This document shows, one piece after another, positions 1 through 12,940 of a DNA stretch of 64,000 bases. Within the stretch, counting starts at the first letter, position 1, and each line of letters starts with the position of its first letter. The notes below the pieces were generated by a model, which was given only the letters and a program-made list of their open reading frames with translations, did not search any database and had not been told where the DNA came from. Origin of the DNA: Cannabis sativa (taxonomy: Eukaryota > Streptophyta > Magnoliopsida > Rosales > Cannabaceae); NCBI RefSeq assembly GCF_029168945.1, contig NC_083605.1, positions 31,881,280 to 31,945,279 on the forward strand, read 5' to 3'. The translations under genes were made by a program, and so were the position numbers.

Positions 1-1380
1 GGTGAACGAGCTCTTAAAATTGAAATTATGAAAAGCAGAAAGACTGAAGTCATTCAAGATGCAGGTTTGACTACTGATGTTTTGGCAGATGGATCATCAG
101 CGAAGCTTGAGACAAGTCCAGGAACAAAGTTCATAGGCCATGCTTTTTCTAACACAAATGATTCATTACTCAGAGATTCTTCAAAGAAGAGCTCAAAACC
201 CCTTAAAGATCAGGTGACTCCAGAGAAGTTGCCTGTAAATCTGGAAACTGATCATCTGAATGACAGTTCAGAACCACAGCTTAGTCTTCTGTTTGGCTCA
301 GACCCCTGTCTGGACTTCGCGTTCAAGACTCTCTTAGGTGAATTACCCCTGGATGATTCTCCTCTAGAGGAACCTATTTTGAGTCCCGAAGATGATTCAA
401 TACAACATGTCTCGCGTGAGAGTGTTAATAAAAAAAGCAGTACTGAAATAGTTCGCACAAGCAGAAATAAACCCAAGAACAAGAAAGAGCGTCCGTTGCC
501 TCATAGATCATCAAAGCGACTTGCTGGGGCTGAACCTGAGTTTGTGGTTAAGTCTGTGTCCGTTGAACAAGCTCCCCAAAATTCTAGTAGAAAGCGTAAA
601 GATAAAAGCACTAGCTCATCCGCAAATGTGCTGCATGAAGCAAATCAGCTGCTTGGGGCTGAGCCAGAAACAAATCAGCTGCTTGGGTCTGGGCCAGAAA
701 CATATCAGCTTGTTGGTGCTGAGCCAGACACAAATAAGCTTGGTGCTGAGCCAAGAGCTAAGTCAGAAACAAAGCTTCTTGGGGCTGTGCCAGAAACAAA
801 TCAGCTGCTTGGGGCTGAGCCAGAAACAAATCAGCATGGGGCTGTGCCAGAAACAAATGTTCATACTCAGTTACCTAGTAAAGACACTTCATTGCAGGCA
901 GAGCCATTGAATAAAACATTTAACTCTTTCAAGGATTCTGAGGCACCTCAGGAGCAACAACAGATGCACGAGACTCAAAAGGCAGAACCCGAGAGGCCAG
1001 AATCAGATGTTTCATTTTCATTCGCAGATTATTGGTCCGACCCTTGCCTAGATTTTGCATTTAAGACTCTGACCGGTGTAATACCAATAGAAGAAAGTTT
1101 TGCACAGGGTGATTTTCGGGCGCAAGTTGATATTTCTCAGAACCAAAGGAGTAGTGGTTCCACACTGCCAGATTTTGGTTCACCTAGCTTGTTTCAAACT
1201 GACATATCATCCCAGTTTGCTACACCAGAAAAGTCTATGTTAGGTCCGCCGTCTGCAGTGACTTCTACAGTAATGTCCAATGGAAATGTGAACTTTCCTA
1301 GTTGCAACGGTATTCATTCCCAACAACAGTGCTTGGAAGGCAATAATAACAAGGATTTGCACCAAAAGGTAAAGTCTTAA
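1..1380 (+). CDS. Methyl-CpG-binding domain protein 13-like, C-terminal part (5' end outside window)
   Basis: The reading frame is open from base 1, so the window starts inside an exon and the ATG at 28 is probably an internal Met. The visible 450-odd residues are hydrophilic and Ser/Glu/Lys-rich. Two copies of a block with core SDPCLDFAFKTL lie near residues 91-102 and 338-349. A basic stretch follows the first copy and a motif SSKRLAGAEPE lies near residue 161. Between them is a tandem GAEPETNQLL-type repeat. The paired DPC-x-FAFKTL block and KRLAG motif resemble the tail of plant MBD13-like proteins (nuclear chromatin proteins); that is recalled family resemblance and not a search result. 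The MBD domains would lie upstream. The frame ends VKS-stop, but AAG|GTAAAG just before the stop is a good splice donor, so a further short exon is possible. Confidence 0.6.
   Translation, partial: GERALKIEIMKSRKTEVIQDAGLTTDVLADGSSAKLETSPGTKFIGHAFSNTNDSLLRDSSKKSSKPLKDQVTPEKLPVNLETDHLNDSSEPQLSLLFGSDPCLDFAFKTLLGELPLDDSPLEEPILSPEDDSIQHVSRESVNKKSSTEIVRTSRNKPKNKKERPLPHRSSKRLAGAEPEFVVKSVSVEQAPQNSSRKRKDKSTSSSANVLHEANQLLGAEPETNQLLGSGPETYQLVGAEPDTNKLGAEPRAKSETKLLGAVPETNQLLGAEPETNQHGAVPETNVHTQLPSKDTSLQAEPLNKTFNSFKDSEAPQEQQQMHETQKAEPERPESDVSFSFADYWSDPCLDFAFKTLTGVIPIEESFAQGDFRAQVDISQNQRSSGSTLPDFGSPSLFQTDISSQFATPEKSMLGPPSAVTSTVMSNGNVNFPSCNGIHSQQQCLEGNNNKDLHQKVKS
649..866 (+). repeat. Coding minisatellite, about seven GAEPETNQLL-like units
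   Basis: Inside the MBD13-like frame a unit of roughly 30 bases, core cttggggctgagccagaaac, repeats about seven times with substitutions and small in-frame length changes. All units stay in frame. They encode variants of LLGAEPETNQ. Confidence 0.85.
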
Positions 1381-1991
1381 AAAACTGGCTGCTACTTTTT
1401 GAAATGTAGTAACACGTGTCTAGGTACGACACTTTGTTGTAAAAGTTGTTCCCTGTTACTCTTGTGTTGTTGTAGTGGTCCCAACAAAACATAACAAACT
1501 CAAAAATAGCCCTCACTGCTGTAAACTTGTCATGTTTCGTTCCACTTTATTGGGATATGATTTGCTCATATGGATTATTGTTTCACCTAAAATTCCAAGG
1601 TCTTAAACATATTGATTTTGACTCTTACTGTATAATGGTTAATGCAGTTCAAATTACCATAATATGATTATTATTATTTATTTTCCAATTTAGATATTAT
1701 TTCAGTATTGTAAACTGGTATATGATTTAACTAAAATTGTGATGCAACTAATCGGCATATAGATGAAATGTTGGGCTTAATTCATTTGGTTGTCTCCATC
1801 CAAACCAAACCTCAAATCAAAAGAAAGAATGCAGAAAACATCCAAAACCAAACCAAGCCAATGTTTATACAACTACATATTCCAAAACACTTTTTATTTC
1901 CATCACAAGAACTCAAATCTGGTATCTTAAAATCCACAGCAGATCATGGATACTCAGTAGCAAGACTCAGATCATTGACACTCAGATTCAT
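1381..1991. other. Convergent 3' flanks of two genes
   Basis: This interval lies between the stop of the MBD13-like frame and the stop of the minus-strand C2 gene. It is AT-rich and should contain both 3' UTRs. The sequence complementary to 1770-1990 is the likely 3' UTR of the C2 gene. No other gene is seen. Confidence 0.6.
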
Positions 1992-3352
1992 TCAGTAGGA
2001 GTAGGAAGACTCTTTCCATCCCCCCACACTCTCTTCTTCAGCACCGGAGTTACGTTCACGGCGTTCCTAAAGATGACAAACAAACAGTTAGTTCCCTCTG
2101 CTTTTCTAATTTCAGATACAACATTTAAGTAACAAATGATACTAGATTCAAATGTACCTCAGGAATGAAATTGAGGCCAACTCTGATCTCTCCACGATAT
2201 TCTTGGTCCTTTACTACGTTATATACAGTTGGTGGAATGCTTCCTTCCGTAAACAGAGCGTCTAGTGAGATACTGCAACAACTAAACATATGTAAGTGAA
2301 AAGGGTTTGCGGGAATCCAAATGAAGCAATACAGGTAATTGAAAAGCCCCCATTTCTACTACAAGTGTTTGATATATTAGATGACAGTACTTACGTTGCT
2401 TCTCCAACGAAATCATCCTGGGAAATGTTGTCACTGTCCATTATTTTCAAGGTGAGTTCTGAAACGCCCTCAGAGTTCACACTGAACACAAAATTTTCAT
2501 TCCATTCTGGCTCAGTCCCTTTCCCTGCACCAAAATATTTGTACAAAACCAAGTTTTATTTATCAGCTCTATAATACATTATCGTTCATATCTAATATCT
2601 ATGGATTATAATGACTATGCATATGTACACCTATACTTTATTAAATACATATGTACAATAATAAAGCTCATATTTTTCTCTTTATCAAGAAAAAAGTTGA
2701 AACGTTTTACTCACCAGATGCAACACTGCTTTTCTGCTCTTGAGTTCGGCAAGTAAGGATGACATAAGGATCCATGTCAGCTGCCCCCCAAAAAGAACAA
2801 ATATTTATATTATATAATAAACCTTATGGGTTAGAAAACAATCCAAAAATTTCTTATGAATTAAAGGTGGCCATAGCTTTTTCTTTTTACCAAACTATCA
2901 TATTTATAAACCGATTTGAATATAATAGCATATCCTAATTCCACAAGAGAAATCCATATATCGAAATGCAAATGTAGTATAACTTTTCTATGAATCCAGA
3001 TTGTAATTTTAACAAATGTCAAATTTCCATTGATGCATTTCATAATAATGCTTTTGCACAGATCATATAAGAAATTATCGATCACCATGAACAAATTGTT
3101 ATTGTGATAAATTCCGATCACACATAATACCCTGAATTGACCCGTTTCTTAGGCCATATTTTCTTGTGGTTTCTCAGCCACCAAACAGAGCAGATCTCAA
3201 ACAATATACGACAAAAAAAAAACCCAAATCGAAAAATGATCAAAACAATAAATGAAAAATGTGAAAGTGACAGGGAAGAACTTACAAAGAAAATCTGTAT
3301 CCTCAAGACCTTTAGCACCAACAAGAAGAACTTCAAGGGTTCCTTGAGCCAT
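1992..3352 (-). CDS. Small C2-domain protein (elicitor-responsive protein 3 / 16-kDa phloem protein type)
   Basis: Five exons can be placed by conserved protein and GT/AG borders: 3352-3286, 2780-2715, 2524-2395, 2272-2158 and 2066-1992. Together they give exactly 453 nt, a 150-residue protein. It starts MAQGTLEVLLVGAKGLEDTD, the N-terminus typical of the plant single-C2 family. One C2 domain fills residues 1-126, with Ca2+-loop acidic residues near D18, D20, D24 and D26 in loop 1 and D74, D76, D81 and D82 in loop 3. A short charged tail ends in ESSYSY. Family members bind phospholipid in a Ca2+-dependent way and are linked to defence responses or phloem transport; the role here is inferred. 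All phases are consistent and no stops interrupt, so the gene looks functional. It is too split to appear as one open reading frame. Confidence 0.93.
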
Positions 3353-3830
3353 TTGCTTGTTTGGATTCTCCGAAGAAAATAATGAAAAATTAGAGATTAA
3401 GGTAGAGAAAGAATTATAGATCTAAAAGAAACTAGGAAAGAATTGACACTTTTTCGGGTAGTAAGAAAAAAACGGAGATGTCCGAGAATATAATAATGTA
3501 ATTAATTATAATCATGGTTGAGGGGCCCATAACTAAACCGGTTCGGACCAAACCGGGTTTTCCGTTACTTTCTCCATATTTTCTTATTAAAAATTACAAA
3601 GTCAAATTTTATCAAAAAACGAAAGAAGAAAAAACGTAGTCAAAATAAAATGGACTCGGCAGTTGTACTAGATCACACGCCGCACGTGTTATTATTGTTT
3701 TTTTTTTTGCTAGTCTATTATTATTGTTTTTTTGGTTGATGATCTTTTAGAATATTATTAAATTAAAATATATAAGATTTAATATTTTTTTTTTTAAAAA
3801 AAATAATTCTAGGACTTAACATTTAATTGG
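3353..3830. other. Promoter and 5' UTR side of the C2 gene
   Basis: This is AT-rich sequence upstream of the C2-gene start, with an A/G-rich leader next to the ATG on the minus strand. I see no coding sequence. A CACGTG-like core (gccgcacgtgttatt) lies near 3682-3690, a possible G-box, though it is unproven. Confidence 0.45.
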
Positions 3831-4390
3831 TTTCATGAGGCAAAGTTTGATGTGAACTAGCATTGAAGAAAGCTTATGAGACTAAAAGATAGTTTTTCCA
3901 AAGTAAAGATAATTTAAGCCAACAACAATGGAAAATTTCAAATAAACAAAGCATATCATTTTTTAGTTGACAATGGTAATTGGGTCTCCTTTGAGAATGC
4001 TTGTTGCTCCAAAGCATCGTTTCATCATTTGACAGGTAGTTCATTCAAACTTTTTTACTGATAATAATCTTATCACGAAGAATATGTTTGTTAAATTTAC
4101 TAGGTGTCCAATGTGTTAGATGAATTTGGAAAGCCATAAATATTTATTCTTTATTTGTCCTTTCTCTTGGAAAGTGATGCAAAATAGTACTAGGTGGCCA
4201 GGTTGCCACCTTTGGCCTAACAAGTTTGAAGACTTAGTCCATTAGATGAAAATTAAGAAGCCAAGTTACAAATTATGTTCTTTATGCTACCTTGGCTGGG
4301 CAATATATGAAATTTGGATGAAAAGAAATTTTATGCATTTTTGAGAAGAGATGTTTAGATCCACAATGTATAGGTAATATTGTCAAAGGA
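3830..4390 (+). pseudogene. LINE 3'-end fragment with zinc-binding RVT tail
   Basis: Reading 4100-4350 on the plus strand gives a C-x2-C pair followed by ESHKYLFFICPFSWKV and then W-x-I-W-like blocks (WAIYEIWMKRN). This is the zf-RVT module at the C-terminus of plant L1-type LINE ORF2. Upstream, VDNGNWVSF matches the region between RT and zf-RVT. There are in-frame stops and frame changes, so it is a fossil. It is cut at 4390/4391 by the gypsy LTR. Confidence 0.7.
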
Positions 4391-4734
4391 TGTAACGCAC
4401 TGTCTCACAACGACGCCACATATGGGCTTTTACAAATTAATTTATAATTAATCCATCAGCTCAATAAAATTGCAGCTTAATTAAAATTTTTTGGATTAAA
4501 CTAAAAATATAACTTTTATACAAAATACTGTTGAGTACAAGGACCCACTATTTATAAACTTTTACAACTAGTTTCAAAACCGATATTACAAAATAGAGTC
4601 ACATTCCAAAACATAATCAAAAGGTGGATCCTATCTATCGGAAGTGAGACACCGCGGTTAATATGTACATTGATGAGAGACCTCTGACTCATGGCTAATA
4701 TACTTTTTTCTTTCCTTTACCTGCACCACGAAGC
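4391..4734 (-). repeat. Gypsy 3' LTR, distal piece
   Basis: This is the 3' end of the gypsy LTR. In plus orientation it starts TGTAACGCACTG, which mirrors the TGTAATATTCTG at the other LTR end. It stops at the GAAGC duplication where the copia element entered. Confidence 0.75.
4730..4734. other. Copia A target-site duplication, left (GAAGC)
   Basis: GAAGC directly before the LTR is repeated at 14837-14841. Joining the flanks through one copy restores a continuous gypsy LTR. Confidence 0.9.
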
Positions 4735-6628
4735 TATTGGAATTTATTTTACCAGGATCTTAGATCTACTCACAAGTATGTTGATTAACACCCTAAATAT
4801 GAACTTTCTAAAACGATAAAATAAACACATATAAAGTTTAAGAAACCTTACATTGGGTGCAGCGGAATATAATGACTCCTTTCGTTCAGATATCTAGCCC
4901 TTGATTCCTTTCTGTAGCAGAGCATTATCAATATCTGAACCTGGATCTCTTTCTCTGAATCTTTGATGCTGAAACCTCCTTCGCTGATGATCTTTCTTCA
5001 CGATCTTCCTCACTATGATTGAGGTATCACTTGCTGTGTGTGGGCACTACTCATACACTAAGGATTTCGAAATTCAAGAAAGAAAAGAAGAGAGGGAGTG
5101 GTCAGCCAGATAGGGAGATAGAAGGCTCAGGTTTTTCTCTGAAGGAAAAATAGAAAATTTAAGTGTTAATTTCCTGAAGCCTTCACTATCTATTTATAGC
5201 ATTCCACTAGGGTTAGGTTTGAATTATTTGGCATTAAAATAATGAAAAAATCAGTTTAAATTTCCTACAAAAGTGGCTGGCCCTATATAAGTGGATTGGG
5301 CCTTGGGCTTTGCAATTTTGCAATTTTAACACCTTTTGTATCTGATTTTCTCAAAAATACCAATTTCCTAATTCAAACATTTAAATGCCAATTCTAACTA
5401 TTTAATAACTATAAATAATTATTAAATAATATTGTCATTTATCATATTTATTAATTGAACCATACAAAGTACCATAATTAACAAATATGCCCCTATAAAC
5501 TCTTTCTTTACAATTTCGCCCTTACTTAGTGAAAATTTCACAAATAGACATAGTCTAATTCGTGAATTATAATTGATTAATCAAAACCAATTACATGAGT
5601 CTTACAAGCAATATTATCTCAACTAGTGGGGGGACCATGGGTCTATATAACCGAGCTTCCAATAAGTAGATCAAGAATTTAGCACTAAAATTCACTAACT
5701 TATTAATTCTTTGTTGAATCCACGCATAGAACTTAGAATTGCACTCTCAGTATATAGAATGCTCTATATGTTCCACCATATAGACACATCATTAGTTATC
5801 CATTGTTATAATCCTAATTTGATCAATGATCCTCTATATGAATGATCTACACTGTAAAGGGATTAAATTACCGTTACACCCTACAATGTATTTATTCCTC
5901 AAAACACTTGACCCCGTATAAATGATATTTCAGCTTATGTGAAATGAGTACTCCACCATTTATGTTCGTTTGGTCAAGCTCGAAGGAGATCATCCTTTGC
6001 TTACTATTCGCCAGATAGAAGCTATAGATTCCATGTTTATGATAGCGCTCCCACTCAATTGAACTACCGTGTTCCCAAAATGTACGTATCACCCTGACCT
6101 AAAAGTAGGCTTAACTAACAAATCAAAGAACACGAATAGCCTCTCGAGATTGAGCCTAATCATATCAGGATTAAGATCATTTGATCTAGGATCAACTAGG
6201 CGATATTGACTTGAATAGATTTTACGGTAAGTTTAATTAAATCTAAGTCAAAGTTCAATATCGGTCCCTTCCGATGCATACTCCATGCATCCAACCTGAG
6301 CTTTACTTTAACCAATGCTGCGGAAAGAACATAGCACTTCTCCAAATGCAAGTAAACTCTGTTGTAGATTATCATATTAGTAAAACCCTGTGTCTGATAA
6401 ATCTAGGAAACTTTATTCACATAGTCATGTTTACTTTCCAATGTGTTGACGGCACAATAAACAGGATCAAGTATGTGAAAAGGGTTTCGGATGAATTTAT
6501 ACATTATGTACATATAATCATGAAATAAATCATGTGAACCATGCAACATTAAATGTTATTTCGATCTATATTAATAAGTAAATGCGATTATATTGAAATG
6601 AGTTTTATTTAGGGCATAAAACCCAACA
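4735..6628 (-). repeat. Copia A 3' LTR
   Basis: 1894 bp, a direct copy of 12941-14836. The only differences I found by eye are a handful in the last ~350 bases, including two one-base gaps. A 66-residue frame inside it is repeated unchanged in the other LTR and has no recognisable product. Confidence 0.95.
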
Positions 6629-6640
6629 AACTCCCACTTG
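6629..6640 (-). other. Copia A polypurine tract
   Basis: The minus strand reads CAAGTGGGAGTT immediately before TGTTGGG of the 3' LTR, a typical copia plus-strand primer. Confidence 0.8.
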
Positions 6641-7189
6641 CACTAATATAAAACAAAAAGTGCGTTTCAAATAATCTCAACACCTTGATATGCAAATCAA
6701 GTGTAGTAGTAGTAAACTCCTCGTAATAGGATCTGAAAGGTTGAATTAACCACAACCTTTTCTCCACTATTACTCTTCCTTAATCACAAAATCATTGATA
6801 ATGTGAAATTCCTCTCTATATGTTTACTCTCTTGGGATACTGGATTCTATATCTTTGGCAACTACTTTTGGTTAATCAGGAAATTAACACTAGCAGTTTA
6901 AGGCAATTTGGAATGATGCCAAAAATGTATAGAACTTTCCTTAGACTGAATAAGTACCTTTCCTGCAACCTTAACATTCAGTCCCTCTCTGGTAGACCTA
7001 GAGACTTCAGATAGGTTTTTACACTTCTCCAAAATCAATATTCCACCCCCAGAGTAACCACCATCTTATCGAAAGATTTACTAGCACAAAGGCAAATTTC
7101 GAAATCTGATATGGTGTAGTCTAAGAGTTTTAAACACACCCTTATAGACTAACATATAGTTCCTCTTCTTAATCTTAGGATTTACTTGA

Positions 7190-8300
7190 TTGTCTTCCAA
7201 TGTTCTTCTCTGGATTAATGCGATACCTACTCATTACTCCCACTCAACGGTGTCTGGTCTAAGGCATGCAAAAGCATATCTAAGACCTCTCCTCGTTGAT
7301 ATAAGAAATTCTTTCATGGCTTTATCTTTTGGAATAGTTGAGACTTTTCCTTAGATAAATAAAATCTATACCTAAGAAGTTGTGAAGCTTCTATAGATTG
7401 CCATTAGAAAGAAAATGCTTGACATCTTACTAAAGTAAGTTGCTTGCATTAGAGTAAGTAATTACCAGGTATACCACAAGCCATAGGTTTAGATAAACTC
7501 AAACCTATAATACTAGGAACAGGAAGTTTTGTTAAGTCCATTGAATGGACTTATAAACAAAAATTTCCTTTTATGTCCTTGTAATAGAAAACTTTAGGTT
7601 ACTCCATGTGAATGGATTAAACCATAGTTCTATTGGCTTTCTTCTTAGTTTCTTATCTTGACAATCCATTACTTGTTTAAACTCACAATGGATTTTAATC
7701 ACTAGTGTCTCCCAAGTCATAAGAAGATGAGTTCCTAGAAACTCTCCCACTACGACAAGGTACCGTGAATTATGTCGAAGAAAACTAAATGGTATTAACC
7801 TCTTTGGTTGTGACAAGACAACAGAGGCAGTGGGATCATCATATATTATATAAGATGATAGAACACTTTTGGAATCAAGAATTAAATATCTCCTTTATTT
7901 GCTACTTGTTTTTCAGACTTAGTCATTTTCTTAGAAAAGTAGTATTTGTTTGAACAAACACTTTCTTATCTATTGACATTGGGATGGTCCACCCCTAATC
8001 ACTTAGAATAGCTAACAAACCATGGTTAACAGTTCTAGCTTTTCTTAAGATTTTGATTAGGTCATCCATGAATCTAGTAATGATTTACACGAAGTATACA
8101 ACCATTACATCATTCTGAAATTGTATTACCATAGAAGGATTTAGGCAACGACTAGTAACTAATCATCAACATGCAACTCGAAATTTCTGGGGAGGTAAGT
8201 TTGGATATAATTCAAAAATCAATTTAATGATCTTTGAACTGCATATCTACTAACTATTTCTCCACCCCTATCAGTTCGCAAGATCTTTAACCAGTTACCT
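7190..8300 (-). pseudogene. Copia A pol remnant (integrase to RNase H)
   Basis: Short matches in shifting frames are in pol order on the minus strand. LRTDRGGE, DMQFKDH and SKLTSP near 8290-8160 represent the integrase core. VFVQTNTTFL near 7950 is the post-integrase block. LRPD followed by VMSRYRINPE near 7260-7200 is the end of RT entering RNase H. Stops and frameshifts occur every few tens of codons. The 81-residue open frame at 7571-7816 is only a by-product. I did not find the RT active-site block intact. Confidence 0.6.
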
Positions 8301-11300
8301 TAATGGTTTTAACCATTGCTAGAAATTAATGAAATTTTTCAAACATTTCAAATTTCTTTGCTAAAAGGTATAATCTAGAGTGATCGTTTTAAGAATACAA
8401 CGAAAAACTCATATCCACCCCTAAATGTACATCCATCTGCGAATGAGATGAACTTTTTCAGTGGATATAGGCATATTAACTCTTTGCAGAGATTGATCTC
8501 GTCAAATCCACTATGAACAAGATACAAATGCCATAGATTAAGAAAAATGTGGTTGTGTCGTTTTGATGACTTAGGTATAGTTACATCAAAGAGTTCTTAG
8601 AATAGTGCAAGTGGATCCTGGTCACAGAATACCTAACTCATATTCCATACAGTTTGAATCCATTAATAAAAGATGGATATTTAAACACTTGAGAAAGTGT
8701 AACTGTATTGTATCTGGAATTAGAAATATAAGAAAATTTCTGTTTGGATTCTAAAATTAAAGTCAAAGACTTAAATTCAACCAAATATAATGAGTAATTC
8801 TTTCTTGGACCACCACTACTAATACAAACTCTAAGTCAGATTTTCCCATACAAGTAGGAGATTTCTAAGATTGAGGATTTATATCAATTGGGAATAGCAT
8901 TTCGGGATTATAATCATATGCGTCATTTAATTTCTTAAGAGAAAATATAGAATGACATGAAATGATTTATAGACCATTCATCCAATGATATGTTATAAAG
9001 CTAATTCGAAATGAATAAGCTAAGAGGAATTAGGATAATTTCGTTTAAAATAAGAATCCAACGATGCTTCGATTAGCGAAAGACAAAGTAATCTTATTTA
9101 TGTAATCTTCTTGTTTCATATTGTAAAAATACTAGTCTAAGGTGTCATCAATTGATGAACAGTTAGATGTCGCATATACAATACTTATCTTTCGAGATCT
9201 TACACTATTATGTATGTCTAATGGTGAAAATCCACTAGGGATTTATCTCATTAGATAAACAAACATGTTGGACCAACAATGAAGATTCGAAATTAAACTA
9301 CAACTTAATAACAGAAAATAACATGGTTCAATATAAATTCATACACAATTCAGAAATTATAAACATATAGCAAGTAGGAATGACTAGTGAAAATACTAAA
9401 ACATACAATCCTATATAATTTCCAAGGTTTTCAACAACCGATACGTGTCCGGTAGGCGAGAGTCAAAGCATCATTTATTGAATAGAGTTGTCGGCTCATC
9501 TAAAATAGAAACCATTCTAGCAACCTTTTATTCGATCAAAATAAGAATCCAACGTTGTCCCGGTAGGCGAGAGTCAAGGTTATTCTCATTTCATGAGCCT
9601 CTACCATTGTTTCATGTTTCATAAGTTTATCTCTAAGTAGTCACCGTAGGGGAGAGTCTAATAAAGACGAAAACTTACAAAACACTTATCAAATGAAATC
9701 TTACGGTGTTAAATGCGTTCAACGAATAACCATCCATAGGGGGACGAAGTCTAGCGTCTCGAGGTTATATTGAAAACATTTAACTTTTGTAAGACCAACA
9801 ATGGAGATCGAATATCTTAATAATAATCAAGCTCATTATTTAAAGTGAGTTGTATTTTCTTTGATTCTCTTTATTTAATTTATTTATTTTAAATATATAT
9901 TTATTTAAAATTTCCAATTTAGAATGAAAAATTCTAAATATAAATTTTAATTTAATATTTATAAATTTTACTTAGATGGATATGAAAATAACATGAATTA
10001 TTTCCATCTTAGTAATAATCTCCAATAAATATTTAGAAAAATATTCAATTTAAGTTGTTACAAAATTAATATAAATTAATTTACAACTCAAATTTAATTT
10101 TCTATAAATATATATTGCATTTCGAAAAATTAAAGTATTTAAGAATACAATTTTCGAAAATGCATGTTAAAATAAAAAATTAATCCTGGAAAAATTATTC
10201 TAATTTAATGTTGGCCCAAAATTAATTAATAAAATTAATTTACAACAAAAAATATAATTTTTCCTATTTAATTAAATATATAAGAAAAATTTCAAATATT
10301 TAAGTATGATGATGAAAATCAACTTAAATATTAATTTTCTATTTAATTAAATACACTAGAAAAATACTTCAAGCAAAAATATCACCTATCTAGATTTTCT
10401 TTGACTAATTAATTCAATTTCTAATAATATACTTTAATTCAATTTATTTTAAATTAATCAATAAATGAAAAAATCATTGATTTAAGTTGATCCAAGAATT
10501 AATTAAAATAATTAATTTACAACTTAATCTATTTTTTAAATAAAATTCGAAATTCCAGCATTTAAGAAATGCAATTTCGAAATTTGATTAATAAAATAAA
10601 AAAAAATATTTTGAAAAAAATAAATTTCAACTAAAAATAATTTTCTATTTAATTAAATGTCATGAAAAAGAAATATTTAAGTATGATGATAAAAATCAAC
10701 TTAGATATTTAATTTTCAAATTAATTAAATGTATTAAATTCAAGAAATAAATAATTAAGTTTAGAGAAGGCTTAATTATTAATCTCTAGTTTAATACTAG
10801 GAAAAATATACTTAAAATAAATTGTACCAAAATTAATTATTTAAATAATTAATTTCACAATGTATAATATTTTCCTATTTAATATTAGAAATAATAAGTA
10901 GTCTAGAAATAACTATCTAGAAAATATCTTATTTGACTAAGTATCTTTTCCACAAAATTTGAAAAAATATCTAATTTAAGTTGTATTAGAAAAAAATCTA
11001 GAACTTAAATATTTTTCAAATTTAAATTTAATTAAATATCAAAAATTAAGTTGTAACCACTTAATTTGAAAATATTCCATTTTAAGTTAATATTCGAAAA
11101 GATATTAACTTAAAAAATATCTAAAGAATCTTAATAACCAATGCCTAAAATTCCTCAACTTAATTTTGAAATTTGAAATTCAAAAGATATTCAGATTTAA
11201 GTTGATTAGTTGTAGATAACTAAATATCAACTTAAATAGGAATATTTAATGAAAAATTTAAATTAAGCTCCAGAAAGAATCTAGATGGTTATAATTCTAT

Positions 11301-12926
11301 ATTTAATTAAATACAAGAAAATACATATAGTTTAGCTTAGAATAAAAAAATTTTTAAACTATATTTTTCTTAAATTAATTTCAAAATAAATGAAATTAAT
11401 TATGTTGCTAATTTTATCTCAAAAAAAAAATTATGTTGCTAATTCAATTTTAATTAGGTTAAACTAGTTTAATTAACCTAGTACAGTCATTCAAATCAGG
11501 CAAATGGGCCTTCACAATTGGGGTGGTTTGTGTGAGGGGGTGCTGGGTTCAGTATGTCGTACCCACTTCTATGGCTCCCAACTCTCACACAAGGCCCAAA
11601 AGAGAGGAATTTAACCTTAATAAGAACAACTGTTATTAATTGAATAAGCCCAAAACTAAATGGGCCTAAATAAAATCTATCAATGACTATGACATTTTAT
11701 TTAGCAACATTAACCTATATGCATCTATAATAAAATTAAACACATAGGCTCATACAGGCACACTTTGGATGGGTCCTATCATGTTGCTAGGTCATACACA
11801 GATGAAAGAAGATTGTAAAATTTACCTGTTACAAATTATTAACTTGACCAAGGGAGCCATCAGATCATTAGATCTGGCAAAAAGTAACCATGGCTATTTG
11901 CAATCAAGTAATAATAGGTTTTGAAAACTTACAAACAAGCTAAAACACATACTCCTGCAACAGGGTTAGCTGGATAGTTGGAAGTAGGATTTATTTAATT
12001 TTAAATAAATAATTTCGAATAAATAAATAATTAAATTAAAAAAAAATTTGATATTCGAAAAATAATTTAAAAAAGAATTAATTTCGGAATTTAAAATTAA
12101 ATTTCGAAAATAAAAAAATTTAAAATTAAACCTACTTTTTATCTTATATCTATTTAAAATTACATGATTATAAATATCTATTTTAAATTTAAATAAGGTC
12201 AAAATATCTTAAAAAGATTTAATTAAAAAATCTTAAAAGATAAGATATTTTTAAAATATCTTAAAAGATATTATAAATATCTTTAAAAGATAAGATATTT
12301 TTAAATATATAAAAGATATTATAAATATCTTAAAAGATATTATAAATATCTTAAAATATCTGACCTTAAATTTAAAAAAAAAATATAATCAAATTTAAAA
12401 ATAAGATAGATTTTTAAGCAAAAAGATAAATACTAATTCTATTCAAATTCAAATTACACTAATATCTTGAATTAAATTAAAAAAATTTAAATTAATTCAA
12501 AATGATAATTAGAATTGAATTAGGAATAGTAATAGTATATATACAAAAACATACAAAAAATTGGAAGTTAATTCCATGAAAAAGTATGAAAAATTGAAGA
12601 AAATTGAAAAAATTCGAAACTGTACGGACAGTTCTGCGATCATGGAAACTATCAAGACAAATTTCCGATTTTGTCAAATCTTCAAAAAATCATAACTAAT
12701 TCAAATAAAATCCAAATTGAGTTCTGTAAAAGGCTAACTTGCTTAATTTTTTCCATACTATCCAATAAAAATAATGCCAGAACCGAAATAACAATTATTT
12801 TTCACGAAAATTTCACAATCATCAATCAATCATCAAATAACACTCAATACAACATGATACCATCCAAAGAACATACAAACAATCGTTTTAAAGTCCAAAT
12901 TTCTTGCAAGTAAATCAATTACCATG
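8301..12926 (-). other. Copia A non-coding interior
   Basis: No gag could be recognised. At 9420-9780 a phrase like cggtaggcgagagtcaa recurs three times in variant form. 9860-11460 is very AT-rich with many AATTAATT-type runs. At 11500-11600 there is a GC-richer island. At 12200-12360 a run of (AAAAGATATTATAAATATCTT)-like palindromic units repeats. The extra length resembles large retrotransposon derivatives. Confidence 0.5.
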
Positions 12927-12938
12927 GCTCTGAGGCCA
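12927..12938 (-). other. Copia A primer-binding site
   Basis: The minus strand reads TGGCCTCAGAGC two bases after the 5' LTR. The usual plant copia PBS complementary to initiator tRNA-Met is TGGTATCAGAGC, so two bases differ. Confidence 0.75.
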
Positions 12939-12940
12939 GT

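Noticed and set aside
1298..1516. 72-residue minus-strand frame at the MBD13-like gene end
   Set aside because: Overlaps the sense coding end and 3' UTR, with no recognisable features.
5892..6092. 66-residue protein found identically twice (also 14098-14298)
   Set aside because: The identity is due to the two LTRs of one recent insertion, not to selection on a protein.
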